This document shows positions 16,353 to 24,728 of a stretch of DNA of 64,000 nt, piece by piece. The stretch lies in contig CP051231.1 of the NCBI GenBank assembly GCA_017792405.1, forward strand, positions 260,634 to 324,633, in the 5' to 3' direction. Numbering within the stretch: position 1 is the first letter of the stretch; each line of letters begins with the position of its first letter. Source of the stretch: Oceanicola sp. (GTDB lineage: Bacteria > Pseudomonadota > Alphaproteobacteria > Rhodobacterales > Rhodobacteraceae). A program made the translations under genes and the position numbers. The notes beneath the pieces are model-generated. The model was given only the letters and a program-made list of their open reading frames with translations, was not told the DNA's origin and searched no databases.

Positions 16353-17029
16353 TCGGGCGGATCGCCGGGCGGCTGGATTACCGCGCCTCCGACCACGTGC
16401 TGATCGACGTGCGCGGCGTGGGCTATCTTGTTTACGTGTCGGAGCGGACGCTGGCCGCGCTGCCCGGGCCGGGTGAGGCGGTGGCGCTCTATACCGACCT
16501 GCTGGTGCGTGAGGACAACCTGCAACTCTTCGGCTTTCCGTCCCTCTTGGAAAAGGAGTGGCACCGGCTGCTGACCTCCGTGCAGGGGGTGGGGGCCAAG
16601 GTATCGCTCGCGATCCTCGGCACGCTGGGGCCGGAGGGCGTGGGCCGGGCGATCACGCTGGGCGACGCGGCGGCGGTGAAATCGGCCCCCGGCGTGGGGC
16701 CGAAGCTGGCCGCGCGGGTGGTGAACGAGCTGAAGGAGAAGGCGGCGGGCGTGATGGCCATGGGTAGTATGGGGGGCTCTTTCGGGGGCGGCGCGCTCCA
16801 GCCGGAGCCGGTGGAGGTGGTCGAGGCCGATGCGCCCGCGCCAACCCGCGCGGCCGCCCCGGCACCTGTGGCCGGCGGACGGGCCGAGGCGCAGGCCGAT
16901 GCGCTCTCGGCGCTGGTGAACCTTGGCTATGGGCAGAGCGAGGCCGCGCAGGCGGTGGCGCAGGCGGAGGGCGAGGACTCCGGCGCGCTGATCCGCGCCG
17001 CGCTGAAGCTGCTGGCGCCGAAGGGGTAG
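16349..17029 (+). CDS. ruvA: Holliday junction branch-migration protein RuvA
   Basis: The 226-aa protein starts [12 protein letters not shown] (OB fold). It has two helix-hairpin-helix motifs ([17 protein letters not shown] and [20 protein letters not shown]) and a C-terminal UBA-like domain ([20 protein letters not shown]) that contacts RuvB. RuvA tetramers hold the four-way junction. At 226 aa it is somewhat longer than the usual 190-205, owing to an Ala/Pro/Glu-rich linker at about 140-185. Its start overlaps ruvC by 4 nt; ruvB begins 3 nt after its stop. Confidence 0.97.
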   Translation: MIGRIAGRLDYRASDHVLIDVRGVGYLVYVSERTLAALPGPGEAVALYTDLLVREDNLQLFGFPSLLEKEWHRLLTSVQGVGAKVSLAILGTLGPEGVGRAITLGDAAAVKSAPGVGPKLAARVVNELKEKAAGVMAMGSMGGSFGGGALQPEPVEVVEADAPAPTRAAAPAPVAGGRAEAQADALSALVNLGYGQSEAAQAVAQAEGEDSGALIRAALKLLAPKG

Positions 17030-17032
17030 CGG

Positions 17033-18055
17033 ATGGCTGAACCAAACCCGACTCTCCGCCCCGAACCGCGCGAGGAAGATGCCGCGAGCGGTGCGCTGCG
17101 GCCAGAGAGCTTGGACGATTTCACCGGGCAGGCGGAGGCGCGGGCGAACCTGAAGGTGTTCATCGAAAGCGCCAAGCGGCGCGGGCAGGCGATGGACCAC
17201 ACGCTGTTTCACGGCCCCCCCGGTTTGGGCAAGACGACGCTGGCGCAGATCATGGCCAAGGAGCTGGGCGTAGGCTTTCGGATGACCTCCGGGCCGGTGC
17301 TGGCGCGGGCGGGCGACCTTGCGGCGATTCTCACCAACCTCGAGCCGCGCGATGTGCTCTTCATCGACGAGATCCACCGGATGAACCCGGTGGTGGAAGA
17401 GGTGCTCTACCCGGCGATGGAGGACTTCGCGCTCGATCTGGTGATCGGCGAGGGACCGGCGGCACGCTCGGTGCGGATCGAGCTGGAGCCGTTTACGCTG
17501 GTGGGGGCGACCACGCGGCTGGGGCTGCTGCAAACGCCACTGCGCGACCGCTTTGGCATTCCGACGCGGTTGCAGTTTTACACGGTGGAGGAGCTGCACA
17601 GCATCACCATGCGGGGCGCGCGGCTGCTGAACATTCCCTGTGACGAAGACGGTGCGCATGAGATCGCGGCCCGCTCGCGGGGCACGCCGCGGATTGCCGG
17701 GCGGCTGCTGCGGCGGGTGGTGGATTTTGCACTGGTCGAGGGCGACGGGCGGATCACCCGGGCCATCGCCGACGGGGCGCTGACCCGGCTCGGGGTGGAC
17801 AAGCTGGGGCTGGACGGGGCGGATCGGCGCTATCTGAGCCTGATCGCGGAGGCCTATCAGGGCGGGCCGGTTGGGGTGGAGACACTCTCTGCGGCACTCT
17901 CGGAGAGCCGGGATGCGATCGAGGAGGTGATCGAGCCCTATCTGCTGCAGCAGGGGCTGATCCAGCGCACCCCGCGCGGGCGGGCGCTGGCGAGCCGGGC
18001 GTGGAGCCATCTTGGCCTTGCGCCGCCGAGCGGGCCGGGCGACCTGTTTACCTGA
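17033..18055 (+). CDS. ruvB: Holliday junction helicase RuvB
   Basis: The 340-aa AAA+ motor has Walker [12 protein letters not shown] (about residues 58-68), Walker [10 protein letters not shown], sensor 1 in [10 protein letters not shown], arginine finger region [11 protein letters not shown] and the C-terminal winged helix ([12 protein letters not shown]). It drives branch migration with RuvA. The upstream ruvC region contains only a degenerate alphaproteobacterial SOS-like half-site pair, so LexA control is uncertain. Confidence 0.98.
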   Translation: MAEPNPTLRPEPREEDAASGALRPESLDDFTGQAEARANLKVFIESAKRRGQAMDHTLFHGPPGLGKTTLAQIMAKELGVGFRMTSGPVLARAGDLAAILTNLEPRDVLFIDEIHRMNPVVEEVLYPAMEDFALDLVIGEGPAARSVRIELEPFTLVGATTRLGLLQTPLRDRFGIPTRLQFYTVEELHSITMRGARLLNIPCDEDGAHEIAARSRGTPRIAGRLLRRVVDFALVEGDGRITRAIADGALTRLGVDKLGLDGADRRYLSLIAEAYQGGPVGVETLSAALSESRDAIEEVIEPYLLQQGLIQRTPRGRALASRAWSHLGLAPPSGPGDLFT

Positions 18056-18105
18056 GGAACCTCCGCCCGCGCGCGGCGTTGACCTGCGCCTGACGGAGAG
18101 ACCCC

Positions 18106-18489
18106 ATGCGCGACACCCTTCTTGCCACCGCCCTCTTGGGCCTTGCCGCCTGCGTGCCCGTTGTGGGCGACGAAGAGGCGGGCATTCCCACCCGCCTGCA
18201 AGGCAATTGGGCGCTGACGGCGCTGGATTGCGAGGGTGGCGCGGCGGCCAAGGGGCTGATGCGGGTGGGTGAAACTACGGTGCAGTTTTACGAAAGCCGG
18301 GCAGTGCTGGGCGAGGTGCATGAGCGCGATGACTCGCGGATCCGCGCGAGTTTTGCCTTTGAAGGCGAGGGCCAGACTTGGCAGAGCGACATGGTGCTGG
18401 ACGGGCAGGATGGCGGCGACACGCTGATCCGCCGGACCTATGGCAACACCGACCTGCCGGGGCCGCTGAAGTACACGCGCTGCGGATAA
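18106..18489 (+). CDS. Lipoprotein of unknown function
   Basis: The 127-aa protein has a lipoprotein signal peptide ending LLGLAAC with the lipobox LAAC (Cys 16), so it should be diacylated and sorted to the inner or outer membrane. The mature part contains RLQGNWALTALDCEGG and ends LKYTRCG; two cysteines could pair. It looks like a small lipocalin-like or calycin-type beta protein, but that is a guess. It lies 50 nt after ruvB. Confidence 0.75.
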   Translation: MRDTLLATALLGLAACVPVVGDEEAGIPTRLQGNWALTALDCEGGAAAKGLMRVGETTVQFYESRAVLGEVHERDDSRIRASFAFEGEGQTWQSDMVLDGQDGGDTLIRRTYGNTDLPGPLKYTRCG

Positions 18490-18532
18490 GCCCCGGCTTG
18501 CCGCGACGCGCCTGCTTTGGCACAACCGGGCC

Positions 18533-19150
18533 ATGAGCCCCGATGACATCGCCCGCCTCTTCACCCGCTCAGACGGAACCTACCACTTTGCCCGCTGGCA
18601 GCGGCCAATCGTGCCGATCGTGTTTGGCGTCGAGGACGAGACGCTGGCGGTGGTGAAGGGGGCCTGCGAGGCGGTGGTGGCGATGGCGGGCCACAAGATG
18701 GCCGAGATGGACCATGACCAGGGTGCGAACCTGTTTTTCTTCTTCTTCCGGGAATGGGACGAGCTGCTGGCGGTGCCGGACCTTGGCGGGATGATCCCCG
18801 GGCTGGACGGGCTGGTGGAGCGGCTGGAGCGGGCAGGGGCTTCGAGCTACCGGGCGTTCCGCTTCGAGGCGGAGGGGGCCATTCGGGCCGGGTTTGTGTT
18901 CGTGCGGATGGATGCGGAGAATTCGGCCATTTCGGCGGAGGCGCTGGCGCTGTCTCAGATGGTCCAGGTGATGCTGGACTGGGGCGAGGGCGCCTTTGCG
19001 GGCGCCTCGCCGCTGGGGCTGGTGGACGGGCGGGCGGTGCTGCGCCCCGAGATCGCGGAGGTGATCGTGGCGGGCTATGACCCGGTGATGCCGGTGGCGG
19101 CGAGCGACCCGAGCCATGCGCTGCGGCTGGCGGCGAGGCTGCGGCGATGA
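18533..19150 (+). CDS. Conserved protein of unknown function upstream of ybgC
   Basis: The 205-aa soluble protein begins MSPDDIARLFTRSDGTYHFA and contains HDQGANLFFFFFREWDEL and SAEALALSQMVQVMLDWGEG. I know it only as a conserved Rhodobacterales-type protein near ruvB/ybgC and no function can be assigned. It has no signal peptide or membrane segment. Its stop overlaps the ybgC start (ATGA), so the two are translationally coupled. Confidence 0.75.
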   Translation: MSPDDIARLFTRSDGTYHFARWQRPIVPIVFGVEDETLAVVKGACEAVVAMAGHKMAEMDHDQGANLFFFFFREWDELLAVPDLGGMIPGLDGLVERLERAGASSYRAFRFEAEGAIRAGFVFVRMDAENSAISAEALALSQMVQVMLDWGEGAFAGASPLGLVDGRAVLRPEIAEVIVAGYDPVMPVAASDPSHALRLAARLRR

Positions 19151-19545
19151 ACCATCGGTTTGCCTGTGAGGTCTACTACGAGGACACCGACCTTTCGGGC
19201 TTTGTCTATCATGCCAATTACCTGAAGTTCATCGAACGCGCCCGCTCGGCCTGGGTGGCCGGGCTGGGTGTGAACCAGAATGCGATGCGCGAGGCAGGGC
19301 TGGTCTTTGCCGTGCGGCGGATCGAGGCGGATTTTCTGGCGCCCGCGCGGCTCGGCGATGCGCTGGAGGTGCAGACCGAGGTGGCCAGCCAGACGGCGGC
19401 GCGGATGGTGCTGGCGCAAAGCGTGATGAAGGACGGCGTGGCGCTGTTCGATGCGCAGGTGACGCTGGTGGCGATGGGCACGGGCGGGCGACCGGTGCGG
19501 TTGCCGGAGGCGCTGCGGGGGGCGCTGGACGCGGGTCAGGCCTGA
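19147..19545 (+). CDS. ybgC: YbgC-type acyl-CoA thioesterase (tol-pal associated)
   Basis: This 132-aa hot-dog-fold enzyme has the 4-hydroxybenzoyl-CoA thioesterase signature YYEDTDLSGFVYHANYLKF, with catalytic Asp and the following HANYLKFIERAR helix. YbgC hydrolyses short-chain or hydroxy acyl-CoA and is usually encoded just before tolQ. Here the next gene is convergent, so the link to tolQRAB is broken. It is full length. Confidence 0.92.
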   Translation: MNHRFACEVYYEDTDLSGFVYHANYLKFIERARSAWVAGLGVNQNAMREAGLVFAVRRIEADFLAPARLGDALEVQTEVASQTAARMVLAQSVMKDGVALFDAQVTLVAMGTGGRPVRLPEALRGALDAGQA

Positions 19546-19568
19546 GAAGGGATTTCCCGGGGGCCGCC

Positions 19569-20042
19569 TCAGCTGATCGGGGCGGGGGGCTCGCAACGGA
19601 TGTGCAGGTGAGTGCAGCGCGGCGGGGACCAATCGGTCCGGTCCCAGCAATAGGCCTCGCCGCCGTCGATTAGTCGAAGAATCCAGACCACCGGGCTGCC
19701 CTCGTCTGTCACCCGCTGTTCGCCGTGCAGATACATGGTAATCGTGCCCTCCTCGGGATCACTCTCCAGCACGTCGTAGCTGCCTTGCTGGTCGGTCTCG
19801 CCGAGGTAGTTGATCATCGGGCCCTGCCAATCGAACCAGCTCTTGGTGCGCTCCTCGTTGAAGGTGATCGTGTGAGGGTTCTCGTCGCAGTGCATCTCGG
19901 CCACATCGGGGAAGGCCCAGCGGTTGGCGGTGAGATGGGCGAAGATGTCGGCAGGCAGTTCGGGCGGGCCGCTCTGGCCTGCACCGGGCAGGGCGAGGGC
20001 GGAAAGCACAAGGGCGAGGGTGAGTGAGCGGGCGGGGCGCAT
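19569..20042 (-). CDS. Secreted protein of unknown function
   Basis: The 157-aa product has a signal peptide (about 1-22, LALVLSALALPGAGQ) and a mature domain with EMHCDENPHTITFNEERTKS and a C-terminal CTHLHIRCEP; four cysteines suggest disulfides in the periplasm. It contains YLGETDQQGSYDVL-type beta structure. No family is recognised. It is convergent with ybgC. Confidence 0.65.
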   Translation of the reverse strand: MRPARSLTLALVLSALALPGAGQSGPPELPADIFAHLTANRWAFPDVAEMHCDENPHTITFNEERTKSWFDWQGPMINYLGETDQQGSYDVLESDPEEGTITMYLHGEQRVTDEGSPVVWILRLIDGGEAYCWDRTDWSPPRCTHLHIRCEPPAPIS

Positions 20043-20096
20043 GGCCGGAGGGTAGCGCCGTGCGCGGGGGGCGCAAGCTGCGGATTGCCGCCGTGC

Positions 20097-21467
20097 TCAG
20101 ACGGCGGCGCGCTTGCCGACGGGCTCGGCGCGTTCGGCAGTCTGGGCCTTTTGTGCGGTGGGCGGCACGGTCGTTTGGCTGCGGGCGGGCAGGTAGAGCG
20201 TGAAGCGGCTGCCCTTGCCGGGCTGCGATTCGGCATGGGCGTGGCCGGAGGATTGGCGGGCGAAGCCCTCGACCATCGCCAGCCCCAGCCCGGTGCCGCG
20301 CCCCTTGGGCTTGGTGGAGAAGAAGGGATCGAAGATCTTGTCGATCGCGTCGGGCGGGATGCCGCCGCCGCTGTCGGTCACGGAGAGGGCGACGAAATCC
20401 TTGGGCGGCAGGAAGGCCGGGCGGGCGGCGGAGGTGGGCAGGTGCCGGGCCTCGAAGTGCATCGAGCCGCCTTCGGGCATGGCATCGCGGGCGTTGATGG
20501 CGAGGTTCAGCAGCGCCGCCTGTAAGGTGGTTTCATCTGCGAGGATCTGCGGCAGGTCTGGTTCGGCCTCCGCGCTCAGGCCGATGGAGGCGGGCACCAC
20601 ACGGCGCACCAGACGCTCGACCTCGAAGAGCGCGTGGGCCGGGTCGATCCGCCGGGGCTCCAGCATGGAGGTGCGCCCGAGGGCGAGCAACTGGCGGGTC
20701 AGCGCCGCCCCGCGCCAGCAAGCGGTGAGCGCCTCGCGGGCGCAGGCGTGGCGCGCCTCGTCTTCCTCGGTGAGGTCCATCAGTTCGAGGTTGCCTTGCA
20801 CCACGCTCAGCAGGTTGTTGAAGTCATGCGCGATGCCGCCCGCGAGGGTGCCGATGGCCTCCATCTTCTGGGCCTGAAAGAATTGTCGCTGCGTTTCCAG
20901 AAACTTGGCATAGGCCTGATTGGCCTCGTAAACGGCGACGAGCAGGTAGCCGATGATCGAAAAGGCGAGGATGACCGAGGTGTAGAACAGCGCGCCGCCG
21001 CCGGGGCTTTGCCATGTGGAGGCGGCGATGATCAGGAAGGCCAGCCCGAGCGGCACCATGTAGGCCGCCGAGATCTGCCAGACCCGGGCGCGCACCAGAA
21101 AGACGTTCAGCACCGCGCCGACCAGCAGCACCATGGCGCCGAACTTCAGGGTCGGGTCGGGGTGGAGCCAGAGGTAGACCGGCAGGGTGGCATAGGCCGT
21201 GGCGATCAGCGCCGAGATGGCCACCATGAGGTAGAAGAACCGGCGGGACTGGGCGTGGGGCCAGAGGCCGAGGACGGTCTTTTCGAGCGCGACGATGCTG
21301 TAGTAGCTGGCGAGCCAGTAGGGCAGGAAGGTAAGATCGAGGAGCAGCGTTCCGGCTGCCGTCCCGATGAGCATCAGGAGGATGCGTGCCACGAACTCCG
21401 GGCTGCGCACACGTTCGGCGCGGCGCAACACGTCCAGGCGTGCGCTGAAATCGTCCTCTTCCGTCAT
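20097..21467 (-). CDS. Membrane sensor histidine kinase
   Basis: From ATG 21467 the product is 456 aa. About five or six N-terminal membrane helices (residues 25-190) precede the phosphoacceptor helix GIAHDFNNLLSVVQG and a HATPase domain with N box NLAINARDAMPEGG, G1 DSGGGIPPDAI, F box FDPFFSTKPKG and G2 GTGLGLAMVEG. There is no receiver domain and no response-regulator gene beside it, so it is an orphan. It is divergent from the MarR gene across 233 nt. An ATG at 21506 is a less likely start because it has no ribosome site. Confidence 0.88.
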   Translation of the reverse strand: MTEEDDFSARLDVLRRAERVRSPEFVARILLMLIGTAAGTLLLDLTFLPYWLASYYSIVALEKTVLGLWPHAQSRRFFYLMVAISALIATAYATLPVYLWLHPDPTLKFGAMVLLVGAVLNVFLVRARVWQISAAYMVPLGLAFLIIAASTWQSPGGGALFYTSVILAFSIIGYLLVAVYEANQAYAKFLETQRQFFQAQKMEAIGTLAGGIAHDFNNLLSVVQGNLELMDLTEEDEARHACAREALTACWRGAALTRQLLALGRTSMLEPRRIDPAHALFEVERLVRRVVPASIGLSAEAEPDLPQILADETTLQAALLNLAINARDAMPEGGSMHFEARHLPTSAARPAFLPPKDFVALSVTDSGGGIPPDAIDKIFDPFFSTKPKGRGTGLGLAMVEGFARQSSGHAHAESQPGKGSRFTLYLPARSQTTVPPTAQKAQTAERAEPVGKRAAV

Positions 21468-21532
21468 GCTTCCCGTCGGGTGCGGTGCGGCCGGAGGCTC
21501 CAGCATTTGTGCCAGGCTGCAGGCACCCGAAA

Positions 21533-21551
21533 TTGTTTACCCTTCAAACAA
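21533..21551. promoter_or_regulatory. Inverted repeat between histidine kinase and MarR genes
   Basis: TTGTTT (21533-21538), a 7-nt spacer and AAACAA (21546-21551) form an inverted repeat in an AT-rich divergent promoter region (21507-21676). It is a plausible site for the adjacent MarR protein, which would then regulate itself and the kinase gene. Support is positional only. Confidence 0.4.
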
Positions 21552-21700
21552 AGTTACGGGGCGACGAAATGAATTTCAATCCAAAGCTGTGTTACGCACA
21601 TTAATTTTCCCTCAGAAGTAATTCTGGCAACTATCTTGCAAAACATGCATCTGTTATTGATTGCGGATCAGTCACCTTGCGAATGGGCCGGGACAGGCCA

Positions 21701-22225
21701 ATGGACAGCAACCGGATCGGAGCCTTTGTGAGCCTGGTCGAAGACCGGGCGAGCGCCGCCTTGGGCAATGTCAGCGCCCATGAGGCGGCGGTGCTCTCGG
21801 CGATCCGGTTTCGGCCCGGCGTGATCGCCCATGCGCTGCATGGCATCCTCGGCCTCTCGCAACCGGCGGTGGCACGCCTCCTGCGCGGGCTGGAAAACCG
21901 GGGGCTGGTCAGGCGCGGGCCAGCGCGGGGGCGGACGGTGCCGTTGGGGCTGACTGAGGCGGGGGAGGCCACGGTGGAGCGGGTGCTGGAAGCGCGGCGG
22001 GCAGCGATGGAGCAGCTTGTGGCGCCGCTCGCGCCGGAGGAGCAGGCGCAACTTGCCGATCTGATGGACAAGATGCTGGCCGGTGCTCTGCGCTCCCGCG
22101 CCCACGGGCGACACCTGTGCCGGCTGTGCGACTACGACCGGTGCAGCGCGGCGGGGTGCCCGGTGGAGGCGCGGGTAGACGAGATCGACGGCGGGGTGGA
22201 CTGGCGCAACGAGTTCCGCAAATGA
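21701..22225 (+). CDS. MarR-family transcriptional regulator with C-terminal cysteine cluster
   Basis: The protein (174 aa from ATG 21701) has a winged helix-turn-helix: HALHGILGLSQPAVARLLRG (recognition helix) and VPLGLTEAGE (wing end). The C-terminus contains HLCRLCDYDRCSAAGCPVE, four cysteines spaced C-x2-C-x4-C-x4-C, which could bind zinc or sense redox. Starts at TTG 21677 or ATG 21683 are possible; 21701 is favoured by family N-terminus. It shares a bidirectional terminator with rpmE. Confidence 0.85.
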   Translation: MDSNRIGAFVSLVEDRASAALGNVSAHEAAVLSAIRFRPGVIAHALHGILGLSQPAVARLLRGLENRGLVRRGPARGRTVPLGLTEAGEATVERVLEARRAAMEQLVAPLAPEEQAQLADLMDKMLAGALRSRAHGRHLCRLCDYDRCSAAGCPVEARVDEIDGGVDWRNEFRK

Positions 22226-22258
22226 AAACGCCGCCCGCGGAGGTCCGGGGCGGCGTTT
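22226..22258. terminator. Bidirectional terminator between MarR and rpmE genes
   Basis: A perfect 11-bp stem AAACGCCGCCC / GGGCGGCGTTT (22226-22236 and 22248-22258) separates convergent genes. Short T-rich tracts follow on both strands. It starts one base after the MarR stop and lies 22 nt beyond the rpmE stop. Confidence 0.8.
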
Positions 22259-22280
22259 GATCTTGCAGAGGGGCGGTGGC

Positions 22281-22502
22281 TCAGAAGCCGAGGCCCTCGT
22301 ACTTCTTCTTGAACTTCGACACGCGGCCACCGGTGTCCATCAGGCGGGCGTTGCCGCCGGTCCAGGCCGGATGAACGGAGGGGTCGATGTCGAGCGACAG
22401 GGTGTCGCCCTCGGCGCCCCAGGTCGATTTCATCTGCACCACGTCGCCGTTGGTCAGCTTGACGTCGATGGTGTGATACTCGGGATGCAGGTCTTTTTTC
22501 AT
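22281..22502 (-). CDS. rpmE: 50S ribosomal protein L31 (cysteine-free form)
   Basis: The 73-aa protein starts [20 protein letters not shown] and contains SVHPAWTGG and [10 protein letters not shown]. It lacks all the cysteines of the zinc-binding (C+) L31 form, so this ribosome's L31 does not hold zinc. It is the last gene of the trmD/rplS block, 12 nt after rplS, and is followed by the bidirectional terminator. Confidence 0.95.
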   Translation of the reverse strand: MKKDLHPEYHTIDVKLTNGDVVQMKSTWGAEGDTLSLDIDPSVHPAWTGGNARLMDTGGRVSKFKKKYEGLGF

Positions 22503-22514
22503 GGTCTCTGCTCC

Positions 22515-22898
22515 TTAAGCCTCGGCGCCGCCGAGCGGCTTGTAGTTGGTCACCTCGGCGATCCGCGCGGACTTACCGCGGCGGGTGCGGAGGTAGTAGA
22601 GCTTGGCGCGGCGGACGCGACCACGACGCACCACTTCGATGCTGTCGATGTTGGTCGAGTGCAGCGGGAAGACCCGCTCGACGCCTTCGCCAAAGGAAAT
22701 CTTGCGCACGGTGAACGAGCCGGCAATGCCCGCGCCGTTCTTGCGGGAGATGCACACGCCTTCGTAGTTCTGAACGCGGGTACGGGTGCCCTCGGTCACC
22801 TTGTAGCCGACGCGCACGGTGTCGCCGGCTTTGAAATCGGGAATGTCCTTCCCGAGGGAGGCAACCTGTTCGGCCTCCAGTTCAGCGATCAGGTCCAT
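22515..22898 (-). CDS. rplS: 50S ribosomal protein L19
   Basis: The 127-aa protein starts [11 protein letters not shown] and contains [53 protein letters not shown] and [12 protein letters not shown]19 sits at the 30S-50S interface. ATG 22898 has AGGAG 8 nt upstream, better than a GTG at 22907 that overlaps that same site. A leader of about 180 nt with a hairpin precedes it. Confidence 0.97.
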   Translation of the reverse strand: MDLIAELEAEQVASLGKDIPDFKAGDTVRVGYKVTEGTRTRVQNYEGVCISRKNGAGIAGSFTVRKISFGEGVERVFPLHSTNIDSIEVVRRGRVRRAKLYYLRTRRGKSARIAEVTNYKPLGGAEA

Positions 22899-22918
22899 CT
22901 GATCCACTCCTATGTTGC

Positions 22919-22934
22919 CCGTGGTATGCCACGG
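22919..22934 (-). promoter_or_regulatory. Leader hairpin upstream of rplS
   Basis: CCGTGG, loop CATA (minus strand), CCACGG form a perfect 6-bp tetraloop hairpin. It ends about 8 nt before the rplS ribosome-binding site, at the end of a long leader. It could be an autoregulatory binding site for L19. Confidence 0.45.
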
Positions 22935-23087
22935 AGGTTTGGCGTGCCTCAGAGCTTCGGGTTTTATGCCGGGTCCGCCGATATGCGCCCGCCGAAGGGT
23001 TCAGTCACTGTTACTTGCAGGTCGTCCGGTTTGGCCTTTGCCAATGCCCAAACGGTCCGACAGGCGATTCCGCCCGCAGACCGGCGC

Positions 23088-23116
23088 TGTTTAGGGGCTT
23101 GGGGGCTTTGGATCAA
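23088..23116 (-). promoter_or_regulatory. rplS-rpmE promoter
   Basis: On the minus strand TTGATC (23116-23111), a 17-nt spacer and TAAACA (23093-23088) form a sigma-70 candidate. Transcription would start near 23080, about 180 nt before rplS. This gives rplS-rpmE its own promoter apart from trmD. Confidence 0.5.
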
Positions 23117-23147
23117 GGGGTTTCGTGGCCCGCGCGGGGCGAGCGGC

Positions 23148-23369
23148 TCACCGGGGCGGCCGGGCGAGGCTTTTCCACCAGCGGGGGCTGAAGAGGTGTG
23201 GGCAGGCGAAGGCCAGCAGGGCCAGCACGAGGGGGATGCCGAGGGCGGGCGTGGTGATGACGAGCAACACCAGCAGCAGCGCGGCGGGCGTGATCAGCAC
23301 CGCCTTGGTGGCAAGGGGCAGTTGGGCGAGTTTGTCTTTCACTGTCTTCAGGTCTTCCGGTTCTTTCAC
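23148..23369 (-). CDS. Small membrane protein
   Basis: From GTG 23369 the 73-aa product has a charged N-terminus (KEPEDLKTVKDKLAQLP), then two close hydrophobic helices (about 22-38 and 43-58), then HLFSPRWWKSLARPPR. No family is recognised. No ATG is available in frame. It lies between trmD and rplS on the same strand. Confidence 0.55.
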   Translation of the reverse strand: MKEPEDLKTVKDKLAQLPLATKAVLITPAALLLVLLVITTPALGIPLVLALLAFACPHLFSPRWWKSLARPPR

Positions 23370-23481
23370 CGGTATGTGCCCACGAAAGGCGGCAAGAGGG
23401 TGGCAGCCATGGGGCGTCAGGGCCTGAAGGCGGAAACGCTCTGTTCAGCCGGTTTAGGTTGCGGCCCGCGCGGCCGGGCCG

Positions 23482-24297
23482 TCAGCCCTCGCCCCGGTAC
23501 TTTCGCCACAGGTCGGGCCGGCGCGCGGCGGTGAGGGCCTCGCTCGTTTCGCGGCGCCAGTCGGCGATGCGCCCGTGGTGGCCCGAGAGCAGCACCTGCG
23601 GGATCTCGCGCCCGCGCCATGTGGCGGGCTTGGTGTATTGCGGATGTTCGAGCAGTCCGTTGGAGTGGCTCTCCTCTTCGGTGGAGGCCTCGTTGCCGAG
23701 CACGCCGGGGAGCAGGCGGATGGTGGCATCGAGCATCGCCTGGGCAGCGATCTCGCCGCCGGTCAGCACGAAGTCGCCAAGGCTGACCTCTTCGATGCCG
23801 AACTCCTCCAGCGCCCGTTCGTCCACCCCCTCGAAGCGACCGCAGAGCAGGGTGAGGCCGCGCCCGGCGGCGAGGCGGCGGGCCATCGCCTGATCGAAGG
23901 GCTTGCCGCGCGGAGAGGCGTAAAGCACCGGCCATTCGCCGCGGTCGGGCGGGGTGCCGCGGGCGGCATCTTCCAACGCTTCGCCCACCACGTCGGCGCG
24001 CAGCACCATGCCGGCGCCGCCGCCTGCGGGCGTGTCATCGACGTTGCGGTGCTTGCCCTTGCCGTAGTCGCGCAGGCGCAGGGTCTCCAGCGCCCATTTG
24101 CCCTCTTCCAGCGCCCGCCCGGTGAGCGAGTGGCCGAGCACGCCGGGGAAGGCCTCGGGGAAGAGGGTGATGATCTTGGCGGTCCAGGCCGTGGCGAGGC
24201 GCGGGCCGGGGCCCATCAGGTCACGCGGGGTGCGGGAGGCGGAGATGGAGAGGCGGCCGTGGGATTTAGCGCCGTGACTTTTGGGTGTGTCGCTCAT
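23482..24297 (-). CDS. trmD: tRNA (guanine-N1)-methyltransferase TrmD
   Basis: The 271-aa SPOUT enzyme methylates G37 of tRNAs using S-adenosylmethionine, preventing frameshifting. The trefoil-knot motifs [20 protein letters not shown] and [14 protein letters not shown] are intact, as are [12 protein letters not shown] and [12 protein letters not shown]. The N-terminus (about 1-38) is an extension ahead of the usual start [15 protein letters not shown] 24297 overlaps the preceding VOC gene by 4 nt (ATGA). Confidence 0.96.
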   Translation of the reverse strand: MSDTPKSHGAKSHGRLSISASRTPRDLMGPGPRLATAWTAKIITLFPEAFPGVLGHSLTGRALEEGKWALETLRLRDYGKGKHRNVDDTPAGGGAGMVLRADVVGEALEDAARGTPPDRGEWPVLYASPRGKPFDQAMARRLAAGRGLTLLCGRFEGVDERALEEFGIEEVSLGDFVLTGGEIAAQAMLDATIRLLPGVLGNEASTEEESHSNGLLEHPQYTKPATWRGREIPQVLLSGHHGRIADWRRETSEALTAARRPDLWRKYRGEG

Positions 24298-24728
24298 TCG
24301 ACGATCCTGCCTGTGGTCGGGCGCTCGTGGGTTGTGCCAAGGGAAGAGGCGAAGCGCAGCAGGTAGCCGTCGGGATCGGCCACCACGAATTGGGTTTGCC
24401 CGTGAAAGCGGGTGCCGTCCCGATACCACGCTTCTTCCAGCGGGCGAAAGAGCGGCAGGCCTTGCGCGGTGAGGCGGTCGGCAAGGGCAGGGGCATCGGC
24501 GATGAGGATTTGCAGGTGCATGCCGCGGCCCAGGGGCGGCTCGGGAGGGGCCAGCGCCCAGCTTTCGGGGCCGAGCTGTTCGAGCATGATCGCGCTGCCC
24601 TCGCGGGAGAGGTGGTAGAAGCCCTGTGCGGGGCGGGCATAGTCGAGGGTGAAGCCGAGCTTGCCGGTGTAGAAAGCCGCGGAGGCGGCGGCATCGGTGC
24701 AGCCCAGTTCGGGGGTGAGGCTAGCCAT
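24294..24728 (-). CDS. VOC/glyoxalase-bleomycin resistance family protein
   Basis: The 144-aa protein has paired beta-alpha-beta-beta-beta modules: [21 protein letters not shown] then [20 protein letters not shown], ending [15 protein letters not shown] with the usual metal-ligand position. Members bind or modify small molecules such as fosfomycin, bleomycin or methylglyoxal; the specific role is unknown. It overlaps trmD by 4 nt and its own start overlaps the preceding gene by 8 nt. Confidence 0.85.
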   Translation of the reverse strand: MASLTPELGCTDAAASAAFYTGKLGFTLDYARPAQGFYHLSREGSAIMLEQLGPESWALAPPEPPLGRGMHLQILIADAPALADRLTAQGLPLFRPLEEAWYRDGTRFHGQTQFVVADPDGYLLRFASSLGTTHERPTTGRIVE

